DNA of 48,971 nt. Origin: Bacteroidota bacterium. GTDB lineage: Bacteria; Bacteroidota; Bacteroidia; Chitinophagales; Chitinophagaceae. Location: the NCBI GenBank assembly GCA_013288285.1, contig JABDCE010000010.1, positions 1 to 48,971 on the forward strand, in the 5' to 3' direction. Positions 26,162 to 34,822 of the stretch are shown piece after piece. The translations under genes and the position numbers were made by a program. A model generated the notes under the pieces. The model did not search any database. It was not told where the DNA came from and worked only from the letters and a program-made list of their open reading frames with translations. Numbering within the stretch: the stretch's first letter is position 1; every line of letters starts with the position of its first letter.

Positions 26162-26443
26162 TTAGTACTTAGGTGATTTGCTTGTATGCCATATAGAAGT
26201 GACCACTACCCGGTCATAATCTATTTCATAAATAATGAGATAAGGAAATCCAGGAACTTTCATTTTCCTCAGCCATTTATTAAGCATCCCATAATGCTGC
26301 GGATTTTTACTGAGCTTCTGATAACAAAGTTCTAATTCTTCAAACAATGAAAAACCGAGGCCGTTTTTTTGCTCCTCATACCAGATAAATGCCTCTCGTA
26401 CATCCATGATGGCCTCGTACTGTATTACTAACTTATAATCCAT
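26162..26443 (-). CDS. RelE/ParE family toxin
   Basis: A 93-residue protein with the RelE/ParE fold: an N-terminal helical part DVREAFIWYEEQKNGLGFSL, ELELCYQKLSKNPQHYG, then the core strands YLIIYEIDYDRVVVTSIWH. Related toxins cut mRNA on the ribosome (RelE) or poison gyrase (ParE); which applies is unknown. Its start codon overlaps the stop of the upstream antitoxin gene by one base (TGATG). The region is AT-rich. Confidence 0.85.
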   Translation of the reverse strand: MDYKLVIQYEAIMDVREAFIWYEEQKNGLGFSLFEELELCYQKLSKNPQHYGMLNKWLRKMKVPGFPYLIIYEIDYDRVVVTSIWHTSKSPKY

Positions 26444-26688
26444 CAGGAGGCTTTACCTGTAATTATATTTTTTGCTTCGTCCCAGTTATATGTTTTACTT
26501 TCACCACTTAGTCTTTTTTTTCTCCGTTCTTCTAATAATTGCATATCGGCATCGCTAAAAGAATAGTCAGCACCTTCATCGCTTTCATTAGTATATTCTT
26601 TAGCAATGACATACATTATTTTTAAAAGTTTGTCATCTCCCTGTTCAATATATTGATGTAACATTTTACGAATACTCACGGCTTCCAT
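26443..26688 (-). CDS. Antitoxin partner of the RelE/ParE toxin
   Basis: About 81 residues, starting MEAVSIRKMLHQYIEQGDDK. The charged C-terminus with SFSDADMQLLEERRKKRLSG and the SKTYNWDEAKNIITGK ending is typical of Bacteroidota antitoxins lying just upstream of a RelE/ParE toxin. An upstream ATG at 26706 would add six residues. By analogy it should bind the toxin and autoregulate the operon. A sample line (26461-26520) has only 16 of 60 G/C. Confidence 0.75.
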   Translation of the reverse strand: MEAVSIRKMLHQYIEQGDDKLLKIMYVIAKEYTNESDEGADYSFSDADMQLLEERRKKRLSGESKTYNWDEAKNIITGKAS

Positions 26689-26766
26689 AATATGCGGTTT
26701 ATCCAAAGTTAACGAATTATCTGATATAATAGTGTTAAACCAGTTACCAGATTTTTCTATGACAAG

Positions 26767-27729
26767 CTACGCTACCTGCATCATCTTTTCCTTCAGGTTC
26801 TTCAGCATATCAGCGCTCATGCTATCCAGGTCAAACTCATTTTTCCAACCCCAGTCTGCACGGGCTGTGCTGTCATCTATGCTCTTCGGCCAGCCATCGG
26901 CAATCGCCTGGCGAAAGTCAGGTGCATAATCTATGGTAAAGTCTGGGATATGCTTTTGTATAGCTGCTGCTATTTCTTTGGGGCAAAAACTCATGGCGCC
27001 GAGGTTGTAGGCCATGCGGGTCTTCATCTTTTCTGCGGGTGCTTCCATCAGTTCTATAGTGCCGCGTATAGCGTCGTCCATATACATCATGGGCAGGTAG
27101 GTATTTTCAGACAGGAACGAAGTGTATTTTTTGTGCTTCAGTGCTTCGTGGTATATTTCCACCGCATAGTCGGTAGTGCCGCCGCCGGGTTCAGATTTCC
27201 AGCTGATAAGCCCCGGGTAACGCAGGCTGCGCACATCAAGCCCCCAGCGCTGGTTGTAATACTGACACCACAGTTCACCTGCATACTTGCTGATACCGTA
27301 TACCGTTCGTGGTTCCACGATTGTTTGCTGAGGTGTGTTGTTCACCGGTGTAGTAGGGCCGAAAACAGCTATAGAACTCGGCCAGTATATCTTTGTCAGC
27401 TTTTCCTGCACACCCAGGTCCAGTACAGAGATAAGGCTCTGCATATTTATCTCCCATGCTTTGTGCGGTGCTTTTTCGCCCGTGGCGGATAGCATAGCAG
27501 CAAGTAGGTATATTTGGGTGATCCCTTCTTTTTTCACCAGCTCATGTATACCGGCAGCATCCATGGCATTGAGTATGGCATAGGGGCCGCTGTCCTTCAG
27601 CAAGGGGTGAGCCTCCCTGATGTCAGTTGCTACTACATTTGAGGTGCCATAAACTTTACGTAATGCCATCGTCAGCTCCACTCCTATCTGGCCGCCGGCG
27701 CCTATGATGAGAATTTTTTCCTGTTTCAT
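26767..27729 (-). CDS. L-threonine 3-dehydrogenase, SDR type
   Basis: A 320-residue extended short-chain dehydrogenase. The Rossmann motif is ILIIGAGGQIG (6-16), with SS near 118-119, and the catalytic YGISK (Tyr144, Lys148). SLRYPGLISWKSEPGGGTTD and the strongly conserved C-terminus match the NAD-dependent threonine dehydrogenases described in Flavobacterium-type bacteria, which are distinct from the zinc-containing Tdh. It would convert L-threonine to 2-amino-3-ketobutyrate for glycine formation. It stands alone on its strand. Confidence 0.85.
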   Translation of the reverse strand: MKQEKILIIGAGGQIGVELTMALRKVYGTSNVVATDIREAHPLLKDSGPYAILNAMDAAGIHELVKKEGITQIYLLAAMLSATGEKAPHKAWEINMQSLISVLDLGVQEKLTKIYWPSSIAVFGPTTPVNNTPQQTIVEPRTVYGISKYAGELWCQYYNQRWGLDVRSLRYPGLISWKSEPGGGTTDYAVEIYHEALKHKKYTSFLSENTYLPMMYMDDAIRGTIELMEAPAEKMKTRMAYNLGAMSFCPKEIAAAIQKHIPDFTIDYAPDFRQAIADGWPKSIDDSTARADWGWKNEFDLDSMSADMLKNLKEKMMQVA

Positions 27730-27780
27730 TCCTGTTGTATAAAATTGCGTGTAAAAAAGTTTTGGGAAATTCTATCCTTA

Positions 27781-28896
27781 TCAGTTTACTGTATTGTCCT
27801 TGATCATAGAGATAAACTGATCGAACAAATATCTGGAATCATGCGGGCCGGGCGTAGCTTCGGGGTGGTACTGTACCGAGAACGCAGGCCTGCCTTTTAT
27901 TCTTATTCCTTCTATCGATCCATCGTTCAGGTTCAGGTGGGTTACTTCTACCGTAGCTGATTTCTTTATGGCTTCCGGGTCTACGCCAAAACCATGGTTT
28001 TGCGTGGTTATTTCAGATTTTCCGGTGATCAGGTTCTTAACCGGGTGGTTGAGCCCGCGGTGACCATGATGCATTTTAAATGTAGGAATATCGTTGGCGC
28101 GTGCCAGCAATTGGTGACCCAGGCAAATACCAAAGAATGGCTTGCCGGTGGCCAGTATATCTTTTACCGTGCTCACTGCATAATCCATAGATCCAGGGTC
28201 GCCAGGCCCATTAGATATAAAGTAGCCATGTGGTTCAAATGCTTTCAATTCTTCAATACCTGTCTTTGCCGGGAATACTTTGACGTAAGTATTGCGTTTT
28301 GTCAGGCACTCCAGTATCATTTTCTTCACGCCATAATCCATAACGGCTATACGTATGGGGGCATTAGGATCGCCGAGCGTATAAGCTTCTTTTGTAGAGA
28401 TCTGTGACGATAGTTCAAGCCCGGCCATATCCGGTACTTTTGCCAGCGCTGCTTTAAGGCCTGCTAAGTCTGTAAGATCTGTAGATATGACGCAATTCAT
28501 AGCACCCTTGCTGCGTATATGCTGCACCAGTGCGCGGGTATCTACATCGTATATTGATACCAGGCCGCTCTTGGTCAGGTAGTTCTCCAGGCTGTCATCG
28601 GCGTTCATCCGGGAATAACGGTGCGATACGTTTTTACATATCAATCCGCTAATGGTCACAGAATCGCTTTCTACGTCCACGTCTTTCACACCATAGTTGC
28701 CTATATAGGTGTTATTCATAATAAGCACCTGCCCCGTGTAAGAAGGGTCAGTAAATACTTCCTGGTAACCGGTCATTCCGGTATTAAAGCAGATCTCTCC
28801 GCCGGCGGTGCCTTTTGCGCCAAAAGATTTTCCTTCGAAGAGGGAGCCGTCTTCCAGCAGCAACCAGGCGGGGGTATCATTGTGTGTAGATGTCAT
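27781..28896 (-). CDS. carA: Carbamoyl-phosphate synthase small subunit
   Basis: About 371 residues. The N-terminal CPSase domain (AWLLLEDGSLFEGKSFGAKG) and a class I glutamine amidotransferase domain are both complete; FFGICLGHQLLA contains the nucleophile Cys, and VQYHPEATPGPHDS contains the catalytic His and Glu. It hydrolyses glutamine and passes ammonia to CarB for arginine and pyrimidine synthesis. The start at 28896 is chosen because a TACATTTG box lies just ahead and family homology begins soon after; the in-frame ATG at 28980 would add 28 unlikely residues. carB is not in the window. Confidence 0.93.
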   Translation of the reverse strand: MTSTHNDTPAWLLLEDGSLFEGKSFGAKGTAGGEICFNTGMTGYQEVFTDPSYTGQVLIMNNTYIGNYGVKDVDVESDSVTISGLICKNVSHRYSRMNADDSLENYLTKSGLVSIYDVDTRALVQHIRSKGAMNCVISTDLTDLAGLKAALAKVPDMAGLELSSQISTKEAYTLGDPNAPIRIAVMDYGVKKMILECLTKRNTYVKVFPAKTGIEELKAFEPHGYFISNGPGDPGSMDYAVSTVKDILATGKPFFGICLGHQLLARANDIPTFKMHHGHRGLNHPVKNLITGKSEITTQNHGFGVDPEAIKKSATVEVTHLNLNDGSIEGIRIKGRPAFSVQYHPEATPGPHDSRYLFDQFISMIKDNTVN

Positions 28897-28913
28897 TGAA
28901 AAAACAAATTCTG

Positions 28914-28921
28914 CAAATGTA
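28914..28921 (-). promoter_or_regulatory. -7 box of the carA promoter
   Basis: On the minus strand TACATTTG fits TAnnTTTG, about 17 bases before the chosen carA start. No good -33 element at the usual distance was found. Confidence 0.45.
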
Positions 28922-29065
28922 AGATTTTTTGTGCAAAGTGGAAGTGCGAAATTGGTTAAATGTGCATAAAAAACGAGCATAAATGACCTCCTGAAAACAT
29001 AAAAAATGCCTGTTATTTATCAAAGACTATTGCCGTAGCAGGCAGATACATTTCTTTGACTTGCA

Positions 29066-29082
29066 TAAGTTTGCTAAGTTTG
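29066..29082 (+). promoter_or_regulatory. Tandem TAAGTTTG boxes
   Basis: TAAGTTTG occurs at 29066-29073 and 29075-29082, both matching the TAnnTTTG consensus. TTTG at 29055-29058 is 16 bases before the second box. They lie just ahead of the TMTC-like gene. Confidence 0.45.
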
Positions 29083-29095
29083 TTTTTTGAAGCCC

Positions 29096-30835
29096 ATGCC
29101 CGGTAAATTTTTGAAAAATACCCTTGTTGCAACATATCAGCCTGAAGTCCAATCGGCTCTGCCAACTGATATAAATCCTGCAATGCGAAAATGGCTGCCT
29201 TTTGTAATAATAACTATCACCGCATGTATATATTCCAGGGTATGTTCTTATGGCTTCCTCCACATGGACGACGATGCGTTTATACTCAACAATCCGGTAT
29301 TAAAAGGGCAGGGGTGGGATGGACTGGTACAGTTGTTCACTAATGTCAATAGCGGCAAATATCAGCCATTGACACAGCTCACCTTTATGCTGGAATACCG
29401 GCTGTTTGGTTTTGATGCAGCTGTCTTTCACTTTGTCACTGCTTTTTTTCATTTGCTGAATATCTGGCTTGTCTTCAAACTAACGGAAAAGCTTAGTGGG
29501 AAAACAATAGCAGGCCTGGTGGTTGCAGCCTTATTTGCCTTGCATCCTATGCATGTGGAGGAGGTGGCCTGGGTATCGGAATTGAAAGATACCTTGCCTG
29601 CCTTTTTTTATTTATCGGCACTTTTGTGCTATATCCGATATTCCGATTCCGGTTTCAGCAGGAAAAACTATGCTGCTGTGTTCTTATTTTTTCTTGCCGC
29701 CCTTTTATCTAAGTCAGCATGTGTTAGTTTCCCCTTGGTGGTGCTGCTTATAGATAAGTATAAAGGCAGACCCATGGACAAGTGGGCATGGATGGAAAAG
29801 ATCCCATTAGCTGTTTTCTCACTGGTCTTCCTGATGATGAGCCTGCAATCAAAAAGTAATGAAGGGCAGGTAGTGGTCACTCATGCGGCCCATTCGCTTT
29901 TTAACCGGATATTCCTGTTCACCTATGTTCCTTCGTTTTATATTGTAAAAGCAATTGTTCCTTTTCCATTATCGGCCATGTATTATTACCCCCAACTTCA
30001 AAATGGGGTACTGCCGTGGATATATTATGTATCGCTGCCATTTTTCCTGTTCATTATCTGGCTTATTTTTAGGCCATCTGCATTCAGAAAAGAACTGGCT
30101 TTCGGTTTTCTATTTTTTGTGGTCACGATAGCCTTTATGGATCAGGTGATCCAGATAGGTCCCTCCCTTACTCCAGAAAGATATACCTACATTCCCTATA
30201 TCGGGTTATTCTATATCATTGGGCAATTTATTGCAGGATTGTGGCATACAAAAAGGAAGAATAGTGCCACTGGCGTTTTTGTCTGCGCCCTTGCTTTATT
30301 CGCCGTGATCACATGGCAGCGTGTTGCCGTATGGGAAAACGATGATACTATTTTCGGTGATGTTATAGTCCACAATCCACATGTACCGGATGCATATTAC
30401 CCATACTATATCCTGGGTACAGGTAAACAACGTGACGGCAACCCGGAAGGAGCGATGGATGACTATAATGAGTCGATAGACCTTTACCCTGATTTTGCTG
30501 ATGTGTATGACAAAAGAGGAGAACTGTACATCAAGGCTAATGACATGAAGTCTGCGCTCGAGGATTTTAACCATGCGATCAACCTCAATTCTGAAATGCC
30601 TGCAGCTTACAACAACCGGGCATCGGTGAGGGCCAATAGCGGCGATTTCAAAGGTGCTGTTGATGACTACAATGTCTTTTTGAAAATGAAGCCCGATAAC
30701 AAACGAATATATGCCGACAGGGGCATGGCCCGTTTAATGAGTGGAGATACAACCGGAGCATGTGCCGATCTGAAAACATCTCTGGATATGGGCAATCAGG
30801 CCGCCGGGCAATTGCTGCAGCAATATTGCCATTAA
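29096..30835 (+). CDS. TMTC-like membrane protein with TPR repeats (GT-C fold)
   Basis: About 579 residues. The N-terminal two-thirds is polytopic and starts with the hallmark SYGFLHMDDDAFILNNP, an acidic first loop found in TMTC/PMT-like O-mannosyltransferases, followed by FALHPMHVEEVAWVSELKD, a motif typical of that family. The C-terminal part has TPR units (NPEGAMDDYNESIDLYPDFA, SALEDFNHAINLNSEMPAAY, and FKGAVDDYNVFLKMKPDNK). Eukaryotic TMTCs mannosylate cadherins; bacterial roles are inferred. An ATG at 29183 (MRKWLPFV) would give a more typical N-terminus and is a serious alternative start. Confidence 0.8.
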   Translation: MPGKFLKNTLVATYQPEVQSALPTDINPAMRKWLPFVIITITACIYSRVCSYGFLHMDDDAFILNNPVLKGQGWDGLVQLFTNVNSGKYQPLTQLTFMLEYRLFGFDAAVFHFVTAFFHLLNIWLVFKLTEKLSGKTIAGLVVAALFALHPMHVEEVAWVSELKDTLPAFFYLSALLCYIRYSDSGFSRKNYAAVFLFFLAALLSKSACVSFPLVVLLIDKYKGRPMDKWAWMEKIPLAVFSLVFLMMSLQSKSNEGQVVVTHAAHSLFNRIFLFTYVPSFYIVKAIVPFPLSAMYYYPQLQNGVLPWIYYVSLPFFLFIIWLIFRPSAFRKELAFGFLFFVVTIAFMDQVIQIGPSLTPERYTYIPYIGLFYIIGQFIAGLWHTKRKNSATGVFVCALALFAVITWQRVAVWENDDTIFGDVIVHNPHVPDAYYPYYILGTGKQRDGNPEGAMDDYNESIDLYPDFADVYDKRGELYIKANDMKSALEDFNHAINLNSEMPAAYNNRASVRANSGDFKGAVDDYNVFLKMKPDNKRIYADRGMARLMSGDTTGACADLKTSLDMGNQAAGQLLQQYCH

Positions 30836-30843
30836 GAAATACG

Positions 30844-32796
30844 CTATCGTATCAGGGTCACATCACCTTTCAGGAAACTGGCTTTCCCAAAACGATCCAC
30901 GTAATTCACCTCCCAGAAATAGACGCCCATTTCTGCTTTTTCGCCTCCGAATGTCCCGTCCCATCCTGTTTCTAATGAGGTGCTGAAGTATACCTCCTGT
31001 CCCCATCGGTTGAACACCCGGAAGTAATTGAGGCCACGGTAGCCCACAGCTATTGGTTTGAAGACATCATTCCGCCCGTCACCGTTTGGTGTAAACCCCG
31101 ACGGTACAAAGAACTCGATCTGGTTCACTACTGTTACGTGTATAGTGTCGTATCCTGCACAACCGAAACTGCTGGTTACATGCACCATGTAGACGTACTG
31201 CCCAGTATCTGGATAGAACCCGGTAGGATTGTACGTATCGGTGTCGTTAAGATTGGTAGATGGCGTCCATGAATACTCCGTACCGCCTGTTGCGTTAAAA
31301 AGAATACGTTCTCCTTTCACGATCACCGTATCATCGCCGGCAAACGGCCTGAAATTCTCAATGGTCACGCGTTTCAGTACAGTATCAGAGCAGTCTTTAA
31401 TGTTCTGCGATATCAGCACAGCATTAAATGTACCGCTGACAGAATAGCTGTGCACAGGGTTTTCTGTAGTAGAGGTATAACCATCTCCGAAGTTCCAGGC
31501 CCAGCTCGTTATCGGTTTTATACTTGTGCTCGACAGGTCTGTGAACTGGATAGGCGCTTGCGGGCAGAATATCCCGGAATCCGAAAAATCGGCATGAAAT
31601 TTAGGATACACTTTTACAAACCTCGAAATACTGTCGGGGCAGGTAGATGCCGGGTTTACTATCAGCTTCACAATGTAAGTGCCCGTATCAGGATAGGTAT
31701 ATGTTGGCTGGAATTGGTTGGACGTATCATTGTCTAAATAAGGTACCCCAAAGTCCCAGTCGTATGCAAATCCGCCGGTGCTGGTGTTCTCAAAGTTCAC
31801 AGAGAGATCGGTGCAACTGACGATATAAGTATTCACATCCGTGGAAAGTATAGGTATATCGGCCACCACTTTTTTAGTGCAACTGGTAACTACAAACTGG
31901 AACTCTCTTTTTACGGTATTTATGATCTTGCCATTGCGCCATTCGTTGCAGCATACAGTGACTAAGTATCTCCCCAGCCGGTTTGGCGTTCCTGTTATCA
32001 GCCCTGTTACAGGGTCTATCTGCATCGTCGGGCTGCTCGATAATGGCTGCAGGTCTGTATACGGTGGCACATACGTCACCTGGCTATACGGCGGGGGGAG
32101 CGGGATGGGCTTTGCCTGGTTGGGATCGTTTGCTCCACTGAGTGCAGTGCAAAATTCATAGCTGAGCGAGTCACCGTCTGCGTCTGTGGCCGAATTGTCG
32201 TAGAACAACGGCTCATTCATACAGATGATCTGCGGAGGGTAGTTCGTGAATACCGCGCTATTATTGATTAGCGGAGCGGGTGGTATACTACAGAAATACG
32301 TCGACCCGCTGTCTCCGGGATCAACAATATTTGCCACTGTGGCATTCCTGCAGCATTTCTGGTAAGACAAGATGTAACCATTATCGTTAGGCAACAGGTA
32401 ATAGGTTTTAATAAATGTTCTTTTATAGAGGCATACGGGCGGTATATTGCTCACGCAAGCATTGGAGAAATTGGTAGGTACTGTTATGTGAGATGTTGAA
32501 TAGACATTGGTATCCAGTTGTATAATATTTCCGGCGCCATCGTATATGGCAAGGTATGCCGGGTTATCAGACGCAATGGCATCCGGCGAACCATTGAAGC
32601 AATCCTCGTATATGGCCAGGTTTATCTGGTATTTATGAAAGGTGTATACGCCCGCTTCACCACCTATTACCAGGGTGGCCGTTGTGTCTCCCAGGTACTT
32701 ATAAGTTGCTTCACCACCCACAATATGTGATCCTGTTGCATTGAAAAAAGCAAGGGAAAAAATAATGGATAATATGACAGCTATTTGGCGACTCAT
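30844..32796 (-). CDS. PKD-domain protein with T9SS type B sorting domain
   Basis: A 650-residue secreted protein. After a signal peptide (IAVILSIIFSLAFFNATG) comes the Bacteroidota N-terminal region HIVGGEATYKYLGD, a long cysteine-containing body, two PKD-like segments (SVNFENTSTGGFAYDWDFG; ITSWAWNFGDGYTSTTENP), and a C-terminal gliding-motility-associated domain (FFVPSGFTPNGDGRNDVFKP ... GDVTLIR) that directs export by the type IX system. It is likely surface-attached and adhesive. Its start codon overlaps the stop of the hydrolase gene by four bases (ATGA), so the two are coupled. Confidence 0.88.
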   Translation of the reverse strand: MSRQIAVILSIIFSLAFFNATGSHIVGGEATYKYLGDTTATLVIGGEAGVYTFHKYQINLAIYEDCFNGSPDAIASDNPAYLAIYDGAGNIIQLDTNVYSTSHITVPTNFSNACVSNIPPVCLYKRTFIKTYYLLPNDNGYILSYQKCCRNATVANIVDPGDSGSTYFCSIPPAPLINNSAVFTNYPPQIICMNEPLFYDNSATDADGDSLSYEFCTALSGANDPNQAKPIPLPPPYSQVTYVPPYTDLQPLSSSPTMQIDPVTGLITGTPNRLGRYLVTVCCNEWRNGKIINTVKREFQFVVTSCTKKVVADIPILSTDVNTYIVSCTDLSVNFENTSTGGFAYDWDFGVPYLDNDTSNQFQPTYTYPDTGTYIVKLIVNPASTCPDSISRFVKVYPKFHADFSDSGIFCPQAPIQFTDLSSTSIKPITSWAWNFGDGYTSTTENPVHSYSVSGTFNAVLISQNIKDCSDTVLKRVTIENFRPFAGDDTVIVKGERILFNATGGTEYSWTPSTNLNDTDTYNPTGFYPDTGQYVYMVHVTSSFGCAGYDTIHVTVVNQIEFFVPSGFTPNGDGRNDVFKPIAVGYRGLNYFRVFNRWGQEVYFSTSLETGWDGTFGGEKAEMGVYFWEVNYVDRFGKASFLKGDVTLIR

Positions 32797-33602
32797 TGTG
32801 ATAGATGTAGCTGGCGATTACTGTACATGGCAAATGTTTTCAGGTCGTCTGTCAGTTGTTCAGGGGCCTCCAGCATACTCATATGCCCGCAATTATTATA
32901 AAAAGTTACGAAATTTATGGGAGAATAATGACATTTCCCTAATATTTTTTTATAAGGAATCACATTATCATCTATTCCACATATCCATTGCACCGGGAAT
33001 GGCGCCACATTAAGCACATCGGAGGTGTCCGGGCGATCCATCATTCCTTTGTATAAACTGATTATGCTCGCTGCTTCCACGCTCATAGATCGTTCTATCT
33101 GTTCTTTGACGATCATGGGGTTTGATTGTTTAACAGCGTCTGAAAACAAATTGGGCACCATCTGGCCTATGAACTGGGTTTTACCGCCTTTCTGTATCAG
33201 TTCTATAGATTTCTGCCGGGTTTTCTTTTTCTCATCACCGTCTGCTGCGGGTGTACTATGCACCAGCGACAGGCCAGCAACTTTCTCGGGGTATAGTTTT
33301 GCATACGCAAATGCAACATAGCCACCCATGGAGTGTCCGGTGATCACTGCTTTATCTATATGCTCTTCTGCCAATACCTCATTGATTCTTTCGGCTAGAT
33401 CTGCCATGCCGGCATCACCATTTAGCGGGCTGTTCCCGCTGCCGGGCAGATCGGGGATAATGACAGTATTAGACACTGCCAGTTCATCCCACACATTGCG
33501 CCACAACGTTCCGTCAGCCGGGAACCCATGCAATAATACCATTGCAGGGCCGTTACCCATTTTCCGGTAAAATATGCCTGCGTTGGTGGTATTATGCTGC
33601 AT
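32793..33602 (-). CDS. Alpha/beta hydrolase
   Basis: About 269 residues. The oxyanion region VLLHGFPADGTLWRNVW is followed by the nucleophile elbow GHSMGG (Ser near residue 91), an acid in CGIDDNVIP and the catalytic His in NCGHMSMLEAPEQ. Substrate unknown; the layout resembles BioH- or haloperoxidase-like esterases. The start at 33602 overlaps the end of the upstream DUF4105 gene by 11 bases, and the stop overlaps the start of the PKD gene, so all three are probably one operon. Confidence 0.85.
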   Translation of the reverse strand: MQHNTTNAGIFYRKMGNGPAMVLLHGFPADGTLWRNVWDELAVSNTVIIPDLPGSGNSPLNGDAGMADLAERINEVLAEEHIDKAVITGHSMGGYVAFAYAKLYPEKVAGLSLVHSTPAADGDEKKKTRQKSIELIQKGGKTQFIGQMVPNLFSDAVKQSNPMIVKEQIERSMSVEAASIISLYKGMMDRPDTSDVLNVAPFPVQWICGIDDNVIPYKKILGKCHYSPINFVTFYNNCGHMSMLEAPEQLTDDLKTFAMYSNRQLHLSQ

Positions 33603-34758
33603 CAACCATTTTTTTAACGTTAGTCTGCCTATAAATCGTGCCAAAAACGCAAAGCAACGACAGCAGTATTGGTATAAATTCTTTCACCAATCCTTGCACC
33701 TTAAATACGTGCAGCAGCAAGGAAGCGAAGATCAGTATCATAGCTATCAGCGCATACCTGTTAGCTCCTTTAGGCTTGAAAAATGCAAGCACAATATTCG
33801 TTGGCAGGCACCAGAGTATGTTGAAATTATCACTGCAGCCCTGGTGGTCAGTTGCGAACCACATTACCAAAATGAGGCACCCCAGTAAACCGGTCACAAA
33901 CAGCAGCAATGAACTCATGATTCTTCCCAACACACGTAAGCGTGGCATAGAAAGTCCAGCTATAGTCAGCAGCGCAACCAGGCACATTACTATAAGCGGC
34001 AGGTCAACTGTGTGACCTGTATCTGCCTTGGCAGGGAGCAGCAGGGTAGCAGGCGCGGCTATCTTCTTACCATCTACTGTAGCACTTGCAAAACCATCCC
34101 TCAGATAGTCTGGCAGAAACATGATGTCGGCATTGGTCATCACCTTATCTATCTTACTGCCCAGCAATATATTTACTCCAACCCGGGTCCAGTGGTCGCG
34201 GTAAAAATACTGGTTGATAATATCCCTGAAAGTGAGTTTGCCCGGCGGTAGTACATTCCCATAATGAAACCGTTTTCCGAAAACTTCAGGTCGGGTAGGG
34301 ATGTCCCGGATACGTGTCGCGCAGTTGTCGAAGAAGAAATCATACTTATAGTTCTTATTCTCCGGCTCCGCGTTCCAGTCCAGGAAGTAGGCTACCTCGT
34401 CGGTTTTCTTCCAGTCCAGCAGCAACACTTGTTCTTCTACCTTTCTGTGTGCCTGCACATACTCGTCCATAAATATTGGAAAAGGTTCTACAGCCACACA
34501 ATACAGCAGCTTGCCACGCATGAATTGCATTTCAAAATCAGGGCCGTAGGAGAAAGTACCGTAGTTATACACCACGTCAGTATGCTGTACGCTGTCTATG
34601 ATACGTATGCCGGTATGGCCAAACACTTCATATATTTCCTCATCTCCCGGCCCGCACGTCAGCAGGCTAACGCGTAAATGGGTAGAGCTGTCGTCCTGGG
34701 CAATGGCAGCGAAATGCCCGGCAAGTACAAGCAAAAGAACAAGCACTTTCTTAAACAT
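33592..34758 (-). CDS. DUF4105 / Lnb-type periplasmic-domain membrane protein
   Basis: About 388 residues. A signal-like N-terminus (MFKKVLVLLLVLAGHFAAIA) precedes a periplasmic DUF4105 domain with EVFGHTGIRIID (His near residue 48), TFSYGPDFEMQF and FFFDNCATRIRDI (Cys near residue 146). About five transmembrane segments follow. DUF4105 proteins are now linked in Bacteroides to Lnb, which adds the N-terminal acyl chain to lipoproteins; assignment here is by family resemblance. It leads a coupled set with a hydrolase and a T9SS-exported protein. The start at 34758 skips five residues before a clean signal sequence. Confidence 0.8.
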   Translation of the reverse strand: MFKKVLVLLLVLAGHFAAIAQDDSSTHLRVSLLTCGPGDEEIYEVFGHTGIRIIDSVQHTDVVYNYGTFSYGPDFEMQFMRGKLLYCVAVEPFPIFMDEYVQAHRKVEEQVLLLDWKKTDEVAYFLDWNAEPENKNYKYDFFFDNCATRIRDIPTRPEVFGKRFHYGNVLPPGKLTFRDIINQYFYRDHWTRVGVNILLGSKIDKVMTNADIMFLPDYLRDGFASATVDGKKIAAPATLLLPAKADTGHTVDLPLIVMCLVALLTIAGLSMPRLRVLGRIMSSLLLFVTGLLGCLILVMWFATDHQGCSDNFNILWCLPTNIVLAFFKPKGANRYALIAMILIFASLLLHVFKVQGLVKEFIPILLSLLCVFGTIYRQTNVKKMVDAA

Positions 34759-34773
34759 GGCACAAAATAACAA

Positions 34774-34798
34774 AAGGCTGCCCGAATAAGGCAGCCTT
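34774..34798 (-). terminator. Terminator of the sdh operon
   Basis: AAGGCTGCC / GGCAGCCTT, a perfect 9-bp stem with a 7-base loop. Read on the minus strand it follows the sdhB stop by 24 bases and leads into a T-rich tract. It also separates the sdh operon from the Lnb-type gene. Confidence 0.75.
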
Positions 34799-34822
34799 CA
34801 TGATAAAATATTATTAAAATGG

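Noticed and set aside
28896..28980. Longer carA start
   Set aside because: The extra 28 residues have no family counterpart and would place the TACATTTG promoter box inside the coding region.
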